Shown in pieces: positions 7,494 to 13,316 of a stretch of 30,210 nucleotides of DNA (position 1 is its first letter; each line of letters starts with the position of its first letter). Location: contig JBEKTY010000100.1 of the NCBI GenBank assembly GCA_049515555.1, forward strand, positions 1 through 30,210, in the 5' to 3' direction. The stretch is from JBEKTY01 sp049515555 (GTDB lineage: Bacteria; Planctomycetota; Planctomycetia; Pirellulales; Thermoguttaceae). A model generated the notes under the pieces. It had not been told where the DNA came from. It did not search any database and saw only the letters and a list, made by a program, of their open reading frames with translations. A program made the position numbers and the translations under genes.

Positions 7494-8611
7494 GGCACGC
7501 TCCGTGAAGAAATGGGGACAGGCACCTCGCGGGAGGCGTTTTCACGGCCACACTGGCAACTCGGCTCGGAGCCAGTCCCCATTTCTTCGCAAATGCCCCT
7601 TGGCTCAACGCGGCCCAGGTGCTCGAACCAGCCGCGGGTGGCCTCGGCGATGCTGTCGGGGGTCCACAGCGGGGCCTCCTGCCAGGCACGGATGTTCGCC
7701 AGCATGTGGCCGACGCCTTCTTCCAGCGGCACGCGGGCCCGCCAGCCCAGCAGCCGCTCGATTTTCGTTACGTCGGCCAGCGTGCAGTCGGGCTCGCCGG
7801 GCCGTTTGGGAACGTAGACCACCGGCCCGCCGAGCAGCTCTACCAGCCGGTTGACGCTGACGGTCCGGCCGCTGCCGACGTTGAGCACTTCGCCGCAGAG
7901 CGACGACTGGGCGGCCCGCACCAGGGCCTCGACCACGTCGGTTACGAAGGTGAAGTCGCGGGTCTGCCGGCCGTCGCCCACAACGGTAAACGGCCGGCCG
8001 GCCAACTTCTGCTTTAGGAAGACGCCGAACACGGCCCCGTAGGCGCCCGAGGTCCGCGAGCGGGGACCATACACGTTGAAGAAGCGGCAGGAGACGGCCC
8101 CCAGGCCGTAAACGGCCGCCCAATGCAGCACGTATTGCTCGCCGATGTACTTGGTCAAGGCGTAGGGATAGCGCGGCTGGGCGGGGGCGGTTTCGGGCGT
8201 GGGATACGCCTCCGGAATCCCGTAGCAGGAAGAAGAGGCGGCATAGACGAAGCGCCGTACGCCGCCGCGGCGGGCCGCCTCCAATACCGATACCGTGCCA
8301 TCCACGTTGGCGCGATGATAATCCTCCGGCCGCTCGATCGAGGGCACGATATCGGCCAGGGCGGCCAGGTGGAAGACCCAGTCGGCGCCGGCCAGGTGCG
8401 GCTCGATATCGTGTGGCTGGACCACGTCGGCCGGGACGATCCGCAGCCGCGGCTCCGGCCCGAGATGCGCCAGGTTCTCGGCGCGGCCGGTCGAAAAGTT
8501 GTCCAGCACGACGACCTGGTGGCCGTCGGCCAACAGCCGCGTAACAAGGTGCGAGCCGATGAAGCCGGCCCCGCCCGTCACCACGCATCGCTTTCCGCCG
8601 CCGGTTATCAT
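7490..8611 (-). CDS. NAD-dependent sugar epimerase/dehydratase (extended SDR)
   Basis: A 373-residue protein. It has the Rossmann motif GGAGFIGSH (13-21), DNFSTGR for NAD ribose binding, a Ser-rich active-site strand (AASSSCYG, 124-131), and the catalytic YxxxK pair Tyr150/Lys154 in PYALTKY. This is the GalE/UDP-glucuronate 4-epimerase type. The start is the ATG at 8611, overlapping the upstream stop as ATGA; a longer in-frame ORF running to 8965 overlaps the radical SAM gene and is rejected. After FEHLGRV, the last ~36 residues are encoded by a GGGGAC-type hairpin (7506-7588) and look foreign, so the native stop was probably displaced. The sugar substrate is unknown. Confidence 0.88.
   Translation of the reverse strand: MITGGGKRCVVTGGAGFIGSHLVTRLLADGHQVVVLDNFSTGRAENLAHLGPEPRLRIVPADVVQPHDIEPHLAGADWVFHLAALADIVPSIERPEDYHRANVDGTVSVLEAARRGGVRRFVYAASSSCYGIPEAYPTPETAPAQPRYPYALTKYIGEQYVLHWAAVYGLGAVSCRFFNVYGPRSRTSGAYGAVFGVFLKQKLAGRPFTVVGDGRQTRDFTFVTDVVEALVRAAQSSLCGEVLNVGSGRTVSVNRLVELLGGPVVYVPKRPGEPDCTLADVTKIERLLGWRARVPLEEGVGHMLANIRAWQEAPLWTPDSIAEATRGWFEHLGRVEPRGICEEMGTGSEPSCQCGRENASREVPVPISSRSVP
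7506..7588. repeat. GGGGACAGGCACC-type hairpin at a gene end
   Basis: Arm 7506-7526 (GAAGAAATGGGGACAGGCACC on +, 21 bp) pairs with 7568-7588, which is its inverse apart from two A/T swaps (GGGGACTGGCTCC). The element lies within the last codons of the epimerase gene, just before the next start. Confidence 0.85.
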
Positions 8612-9711
8612 ATAAAGTTCACGTGCGGGGGCGGTACGCCGCCGGGTTGGTCCAGCTCCGCGTCGTCGTGCTTGAGCTGCCAGAGGCACTCGTTCACCGT
8701 GTGTTGCAGGCAGAGGGTGCCGCACATGGTCCGCGCGTCGAAGCGGTCTGAGGCGATGCGGCGCATGACTTCCCAATAGCGCTCGCTCTGCCAGATTTCC
8801 TTGAAGGGCTTCTCGGCGATGTTGCCGATGTGGTACTGGCTGTACTGGGTGGCGAACAGCATTCCGCAGGGGGCCACCAGACCCGAGCCGGACAGTTGCA
8901 GGATCAGCGGCGGGCCGTAGCAGCGGCTGTATGAGCGTGTGGCGCCGCTGAGGATCTTGGACCACTTGACCTTCACCAGGTAGCCGTCGCCGGAACAGGC
9001 CTCGGCCTCCTCGAGCCGGCTGGCCAGGCCGAAGTACTGGCTATAATCGACGCCCAGCGAGGAGTTTTCGTCGTCGCTGCAATGCTTGATGACGAGGTAA
9101 TCCACGCCCAGGTCTTTTCCCAGCCGGGCCAGGGGCAGGATCTGGTCGGCCATCGAGGGCATGAGCACCATTTGCAGGCCGAGGGTCACCTCCAGGCCCA
9201 GCGCCGCCTTGAGGGCCACCGCGCGGCGGATGGTCGCCAGCACCTTGTCGTAGCAGTGCGCCGCGCAGCCGTGGATCTCGGCGTAGCGCTCGGGCGTGCC
9301 GGCCGAGAAGTTGAACCGCAAGTAGGTCAGGGCGGGCAAGATCTCGGGCAAATCGTCGTCGCGGAGCAAATAGCCGTTGGTGCCCAGGGCCATGTCCAGG
9401 CCGTTGCGGCGGCCGCGGAGAATGGCCTCGGCCAGGTGCGGGTGACAGGTGCTCTCGCCGTCGCTGACGAAACTGACGGCCTTCACGCCGATCTCGGCGG
9501 CGTCGTCCAGGAAGCGGAAGATCACCGCGCGGGTCAGCTCCCGCTCGGCGTTGGCCTGGAGCTGACCATAGCAATAGACGCAGTTGTAGGAGCAGCGGCG
9601 GCTGAGGGCCCAGTCGATGGTGAGCGGCGCGATCCGCTCGCCGCGGAGCCAGGCCTGCACCCGCTCGCCGTGCCAGGCCAGTTTGTGGCCGTCAAGAATC
9701 AAGCCTTGCAT
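8608..9711 (-). CDS. Radical SAM enzyme B, SPASM-like C-terminus
   Basis: A 367-residue protein with the CxxxCxxC iron-sulfur motif at Cys40, Cys44 and Cys47 (RRCSYNCVYC). An SAM-binding glycine-rich segment follows (VSDGEST), then a Cys-rich C-terminal region (CYGPP, APCGMLF, MCGTLC, NECLW) consistent with auxiliary cluster ligands. It is a paralogue of the protein at 12228-13295: both start with D(G/S)HKL...H...R...WLRG...I.P, place the three cysteines at identical residue numbers, and end in HVNFI. Its start overlaps the GT2 gene end by 20 bp and its stop overlaps the epimerase start (ATGA). Families like this occur in surface-polysaccharide loci. The reaction is unknown; modification of a sugar intermediate is inferred from the neighbours. 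Confidence 0.88.
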   Translation of the reverse strand: MQGLILDGHKLAWHGERVQAWLRGERIAPLTIDWALSRRCSYNCVYCYGQLQANAERELTRAVIFRFLDDAAEIGVKAVSFVSDGESTCHPHLAEAILRGRRNGLDMALGTNGYLLRDDDLPEILPALTYLRFNFSAGTPERYAEIHGCAAHCYDKVLATIRRAVALKAALGLEVTLGLQMVLMPSMADQILPLARLGKDLGVDYLVIKHCSDDENSSLGVDYSQYFGLASRLEEAEACSGDGYLVKVKWSKILSGATRSYSRCYGPPLILQLSGSGLVAPCGMLFATQYSQYHIGNIAEKPFKEIWQSERYWEVMRRIASDRFDARTMCGTLCLQHTVNECLWQLKHDDAELDQPGGVPPPHVNFI

Positions 9712-10690
9712 AGGCGTGCCTCTCTGCCGGTGGGGCCAACTCCAGCAGCTCGCCGGCCGTGAGGGTGGCGGCCTCGGCGCGGCGCTGGAAGGTTCTGGAG
9801 TTCTCGCAGAAGTCGCGCGGCTGCGGGCCCGCCCCGCGCATGTACAAGCCGCGCACCAATCGCAGGTAGCCGCGGACCACGCGGGCCAGGGCCCGCAGCG
9901 ATATGGCCTTCGACGGGCCGTGGGCGCGGGTCTTCAGCCGGCAGGGGACCTCGGCGTATAGATAACCCAGCCGGGCCAACCGCATTAGAACGTCCGTGTT
10001 GTAGAAAAAACCCGTGTCGTGGTGCTCGATCCGCTGGAGCACCTTGCGGCGGTAAAGCACCGTGCCGTTGGTATAGTTGAAGTTCACCAGGAACGTGGTA
10101 TTGACGATCGTTCGATACAGCCAGGAAATCAGGTTCCTAAGCGGCGATCGCACTTCCTTGTTGAAAATGAAAGGCACGACGAAATCGACGTGGTCCAAGA
10201 GCGGGAGGTAGCGGAGGATCTCGCCGGGGTCGCTCTCGTTGTCGCCGGGCATCATGCACACGGCCTCGCCCCGGGCGGCGGCCACGCCGTGCCAGAACGC
10301 GGCGCCGATCCCCCGCGGCGTGGCGTGACGCAGCAGGCCGATCCGCCGGTCGCGGCGGGCCAGCTCCTCGGCCAGCGCAGCGGTGCCGTCGGAGCTGCCG
10401 TCATCGACCACCACCAGCTCGCCGTCGATCCCCCGGCGGTCGAACTCCCGCAGCGTGCACCCTACGGCCGCCTCGAGATTCGCCGCCTCGTTCAGGGCCG
10501 GCATGATTACGCTGACCGTCGGACTGGACATGGAAGGCAAATCCGTTTGGCTCGCCGAAGGGGACAGTCCCATTGAAGGGGACAGTCCCATTTTCGTCGG
10601 ACGAAAATTGGGACAGTCCCCGGGACGAAAATTGGGACAGTCCCCGTTAATGGTTATATCCGTTTTTTGCACGAGGGCACTCCGGTTCAT
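9692..10690 (-). CDS. GT2 glycosyltransferase, polyprenyl-phosphate type
   Basis: The catalytic domain begins at the ATG at 10531 (MSSPTVSVIMPALNEA) and gives 279 residues. It has VVVDDGSSDGT, a PGDNESDP metal-site region, FNYTNGTVLYRR and a GFFYNTDVL segment, as in dolichol-phosphate-sugar-synthase-like GT2 enzymes. No membrane span is evident. A longer in-frame start at 10690 overlaps the upstream stop as ATGA and adds MNRSALVQKTDITIN, followed by residues encoded by four GGGGACAGTCCC repeats (DCPNFRP twice, MGLSPS twice). The coupled start at 10690 is likely the ancestral one, with the repeats inserted behind it; initiation at 10531 is the alternative. It probably loads the operon's sugar on a lipid carrier for the membrane protein at 4687-6753. 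Confidence 0.85.
   Translation of the reverse strand: MNRSALVQKTDITINGDCPNFRPGDCPNFRPTKMGLSPSMGLSPSASQTDLPSMSSPTVSVIMPALNEAANLEAAVGCTLREFDRRGIDGELVVVDDGSSDGTAALAEELARRDRRIGLLRHATPRGIGAAFWHGVAAARGEAVCMMPGDNESDPGEILRYLPLLDHVDFVVPFIFNKEVRSPLRNLISWLYRTIVNTTFLVNFNYTNGTVLYRRKVLQRIEHHDTGFFYNTDVLMRLARLGYLYAEVPCRLKTRAHGPSKAISLRALARVVRGYLRLVRGLYMRGAGPQPRDFCENSRTFQRRAEAATLTAGELLELAPPAERHAYARLDS
10558..10646. repeat. Four GGGGACAGTCCC repeats, two per orientation
   Basis: Two copies of AAGGGGACAGTCCCATT (starting 10558 and 10576) face two inverted copies (10602-10621 and 10627-10646). Each core GGGACAGTCCC is nearly self-palindromic. The array folds into one large or several small hairpins and is in frame in the 5' part of the GT2 gene. 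Confidence 0.88.
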
Positions 10691-11187
10691 ACGCGAAGGT
10701 ATCCCGCTCGCTCGTCCAGCAGCCAGCGGCGGAGCGTGGTGGCGAAGGGCGCAGGGTCGCGATAGGGATCGAAAACGGTCAGCCCGATGACGTTGAAAAT
10801 CCGCACGTCGTCCTCGCCGCAGCAATGCGAAGTACCGAGGCATTTGAAGTAATCGTTGGCCCCCGTGCCGAGGAACTTCACGTTTAGCCGCTGGTGCAGC
10901 ACGTCGTTGCGGATTTGCTCCAGGCAGCGGAAGGCCAGGAAGTTGACCATTGTGTAGACGATGGGCACCAGGCCGGTCATGCTCAGGCCGGCGGCGATGC
11001 CCGTGGCGCCCGGCTCCATGATCCCGCAATTGATCACGCGGCGGGGAAAGGCCTGTTGCAGGGCGTCGATGGCGCCGAAGCCCATGTCGCCGGCCAGGAG
11101 CACGTAGCGCGGATCGTCGCGGAAGTAGGGCACGAGCGAGTCGATCACCGAGCGGCGGAGGTTCATCGGTTGTGGGGACTGGCTCAT
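10687..11187 (-). CDS. Split transketolase, Pyr-domain subunit (very short)
   Basis: A 166-residue protein matching only the pyrimidine-binding domain of transketolase/DXS-type TPP enzymes. It has VLLAGDMG (29-36), FPRRVINCGIMEPGATGIAAGLS with the Glu58 that activates the TPP aminopyrimidine ring, then PIVYTMVNFLAFR. It ends at GYLRV, where normal split C-subunits (about 310 residues) continue with a transketolase C-terminal domain; none is found downstream. The first seven residues (MSQSPQP) come from a palindromic element, so the native start is probably Met8 at 11166. The ATG at 11187 overlaps the stop of the TPP-binding subunit (ATGA). Together the two subunits would form the active site at the dimer interface. 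Confidence 0.82.
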   Translation of the reverse strand: MSQSPQPMNLRRSVIDSLVPYFRDDPRYVLLAGDMGFGAIDALQQAFPRRVINCGIMEPGATGIAAGLSMTGLVPIVYTMVNFLAFRCLEQIRNDVLHQRLNVKFLGTGANDYFKCLGTSHCCGEDDVRIFNVIGLTVFDPYRDPAPFATTLRRWLLDERAGYLRV

Positions 11188-11229
11188 TTTTCGGTGCCCT
11201 CCGGGCCGAAAAATGTGCCTGTCCCCTTA
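11171..11229. repeat. GGGGAC-type hairpin at the transketolase gene junction
   Basis: Arms 11171-11194 and 11206-11229 are inverted copies (CCGAAAAATG then GCCTGTCCCC or AGCCAGTCCCC) with an 11-bp loop. The element encodes the last ~16 residues of the TPP-binding subunit and the first 7 of the Pyr subunit, and contains their ATGA overlap. Confidence 0.85.
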
Positions 11230-12221
11230 TCGGCCCCCAGCTCTTCCGGGGTGGGAACGCGGAAATGGAACCGCGGCACGCCTTCCATGCACTTCAGGCC
11301 GAAGCCCTTGACCGTGTCGGCCAGCAGGAGGCCGGGGTGGTCGGCCCGGCCGTTGCGCAGGGCCCGCAGCCGGCGGGCCAGCCCGGCCGGGTCGTGGCCG
11401 GGGCATTCGGCCGGCCGCAGGCCGAACCCGGCCAGCCGCCGCGGCAGGTCGGCCTCGTCGCGGTCCATAACGTTGCGAATGAAATCCATCGCCTGGAGCC
11501 GATTCCGATCGACGATGATCGTCAGGTTGCCCAGCCGGTGCTTGACGGCGAACTGGATCGCCTCCCAGGTGGTGCCCTCTTGCAGCTCGCCGTCGCCGGC
11601 GAGGCAGAAGGTGTGATAGCCGGCCCCGGTGAGCTTGGCCCCCAGAGCGACGCCCACGGCGATCGGCAATCCGTGGCCCAACGAGCCGCAGCCGGCCTCC
11701 AGACCGAAGGCCAGCTTCCGCTCGACACAGCCCGCCAGGCTGCTCTGCGGGGTATAGAAGTTCTCCCACTGGGGGCGGGGAATCACGCCCAGGTCGGCCA
11801 GGATGGCGTACAGTGCGTAGGCGCCGTGGGCCTTGGAAACGATCAACCGATCGCGGTCCGCCCACTGCGGCTCCCGGGGCCGGTACCGCATTACGTCGTA
11901 ATACAACGCCACCAGGATCTCCAGGCAGGAGAGCGAGGGCGCGATGTGCCCCGCCCCATTCCGCACGCAGACGGCGAGCACCTCGCGGCGGATCTGCCGT
12001 GACTTGGCCTCGAGCCGGGCTTCGGAAGCGCCGGTCCCCTCTCCGCTTGGGGATTTGGGGATTTGGGGATTTGGGGATTTAGGGTGATGCGCGAAGCAAG
12101 TTCGGCACGGGTCTCCCGACCCCGCCGCCGGGAGACCTTCGGTCGGTGGTGTGGCTCGGTCGGAGACCGGCCACAACGCAGGCCCTTCGCCACTCACCAC
12201 TCGCCACTCGCCACTCACCAC
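11184..12221 (-). CDS. Split transketolase, TPP-binding subunit
   Basis: The conserved domain runs from about residue 66 to 330. It has NGAGHIAPSLSCLEIL (88-103), SKAHGAYALY (129-138), GSLGHGLPIAVG, the TPP/metal motif GDGELQEG (209-216) and its partner Asn240 in IIVDRN. It binds the diphosphate end of TPP and works with the Pyr subunit to move two-carbon ketol units between sugars. The first ~62 residues are encoded by 7-bp tandem repeats, a dispersed GGTCTCC block and 8-bp GGGGATTT repeats. No in-frame ATG, GTG or TTG lies between these repeats and the conserved domain, so the GTG at 12221 (6 bp after the upstream stop) or the adjacent GTG is used, or the native start has been lost. The last ~16 residues are also repeat-derived. 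Confidence 0.83.
   Translation of the reverse strand: MVSGEWRVVSGEGPALWPVSDRATPPTEGLPAAGSGDPCRTCFAHHPKSPNPQIPKSPSGEGTGASEARLEAKSRQIRREVLAVCVRNGAGHIAPSLSCLEILVALYYDVMRYRPREPQWADRDRLIVSKAHGAYALYAILADLGVIPRPQWENFYTPQSSLAGCVERKLAFGLEAGCGSLGHGLPIAVGVALGAKLTGAGYHTFCLAGDGELQEGTTWEAIQFAVKHRLGNLTIIVDRNRLQAMDFIRNVMDRDEADLPRRLAGFGLRPAECPGHDPAGLARRLRALRNGRADHPGLLLADTVKGFGLKCMEGVPRFHFRVPTPEELGADKGTGTFFGPEGTEK
12049..12080. repeat. Four 8-bp GGGGATTT tandem units (G-quadruplex-like)
   Basis: GGGGATTT occurs four times without a break on the + strand. Four G4 runs with four-base loops fit the G-quadruplex pattern. On the - strand it encodes a Lys-Ser-Pro-Asn/Gln-Ile-Pro-type repeat near the transketolase N-terminus. 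Confidence 0.85.
12097..12181. repeat. Dispersed GGTCTCC block, copy 1
   Basis: This block runs from CAAGTTCGGCACGGGTCTCC to GAGACCGGCCACAACGCAG. It matches 25564-25700 with few changes, apart from an extra internal duplication in that copy. It contains inverted GGTCTCC/GGAGACC pairs and here lies inside the predicted transketolase reading frame. Confidence 0.8.
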
Positions 12222-12226
12222 TCACC
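12192..12226. repeat. Five 7-bp ACTC(A/G)CC tandem units
   Basis: ACTCACC/ACTCGCC is repeated five times between the radical SAM A stop and the transketolase domain. On the - strand it encodes VSGEWRVVSGE-like residues and supplies several GTG triplets, including the candidate start at 12221. Confidence 0.85.
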
Positions 12227-12227
12227 C

Positions 12228-13295
12228 CTAAATGAAATTCACGTGGGCCGGCGGATGCTTCAGGTCCCACAGGTAACGGTTGATCTCGTCCATCCGGCAG
12301 TTGACCCGGCACTGGCAGGTATCCAGCTCGCCGCGGACCCATTCCAGGTGTTGCTGTCGCCGGGGTCCTTCCCAAATTTCCTGGAACGTGCTGTGCTGAA
12401 GGTTGCCGTAGTAGAAGCGGTCGTCGCCGAGGTAGGCGCTGCAAGCCCACACGCCGCCGCCCGCGTCCACGTAGGACCAGAAGGGCAGGGCCAGGCAGCG
12501 GCGGTAGGGATGCTCGGCCGCATCCCATTTCTGCATGCTGCGGGCGCGAAAGACGATCTGGAAGTCGGGCCCTTCCAACTCGCCCAGGGTGTCGGCCAGC
12601 CGTAGGTCGTCCGAGTACTGGGTGTGCTTGTAGGTTTCGGTGCGGCTTTGCGGGTGCTGGGAGTAGGGTTTGACCACGAAGTAATCCATGCCCGCCTGGC
12701 GGGCCAGGGCCGCCAGCAGTGCGGCCTCGTCGCGGTTCTCGTCCAGGAGGACCATTTGCATGCCCAGCGTGCACGCGAATCCCGCCCGGCGGCGAATCTC
12801 GGCCGCCCGCCGGGCATTGTCCAGCACCGCGTCGAAGTCGGCCGGCCGGGTGCGGTGCACGCGGGCATAGGTCTCGGCCCGCCCGGCGTTGATGCTGATC
12901 TTGATCCACTGGCAGTGCGGCAGCAGCCGCTCGGCCAGCCCCGGCTTCAGCAGCACGCCGTTGGTGGTGATCGCCTGGTCCAGGCCGCAGGCCGAGCCGT
13001 GCTCGACCATCTCGGCGAAGTGCCGGTGCAGCAGGGGCTCGCCTTCGCCGCCGTGCATCATGCTCCGCAGCCCCAGGCGGGCCAGCTCGGCCAGTCGCGG
13101 GCGAAACAGGTCCCAATTCAAGAAGCGGGCTTGATAGCCCATGAAGTCCAAGCCGCAGAACACGCAGCGGTGATTGCAGCCGCCCGACGGGCTGACCTCC
13201 ATGTAGATCGGATAGATGGTCGCGCCGCGCAGCCAGTCGCCTAAGCGATCGACGTGATACAGGAGCTTGTGGCTGTCGATGCGGTACTTGTCCAT
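12228..13295 (-). CDS. Radical SAM enzyme A, SPASM-like C-terminus
   Basis: A 355-residue protein with CxxxCxxC at Cys40, Cys44 and Cys47 (GGCNHRCVFC) and the SAM-binding MMHGGEGEP segment. Late cysteines (YRRCLALPF, WACSAY, CQCRVNC) suggest an auxiliary iron-sulfur cluster. The start at 13295 has GGAAG six to seven bases upstream. It is a paralogue of radical SAM enzyme B in the same operon: same N-terminal D.HKL...WLRG pattern, same cysteine positions, and the same five-residue C-terminus HVNFI after a Pro-rich tail. It sits between the kinase/nucleotidyltransferase fusion and the transketolase pair, so a sugar phosphate or NDP-sugar substrate is plausible. The reaction is unknown. Confidence 0.88.
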   Translation of the reverse strand: MDKYRIDSHKLLYHVDRLGDWLRGATIYPIYMEVSPSGGCNHRCVFCGLDFMGYQARFLNWDLFRPRLAELARLGLRSMMHGGEGEPLLHRHFAEMVEHGSACGLDQAITTNGVLLKPGLAERLLPHCQWIKISINAGRAETYARVHRTRPADFDAVLDNARRAAEIRRRAGFACTLGMQMVLLDENRDEAALLAALARQAGMDYFVVKPYSQHPQSRTETYKHTQYSDDLRLADTLGELEGPDFQIVFRARSMQKWDAAEHPYRRCLALPFWSYVDAGGGVWACSAYLGDDRFYYGNLQHSTFQEIWEGPRRQQHLEWVRGELDTCQCRVNCRMDEINRYLWDLKHPPAHVNFI

Positions 13296-13316
13296 GGCGT
13301 GACTTCCGCGTGTGGG

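Noticed and set aside
8612..8965. Longer N-terminus of the epimerase
   Set aside because: It overlaps the radical SAM gene and the Rossmann motif starts 13 residues after the ATG at 8611, the normal position.
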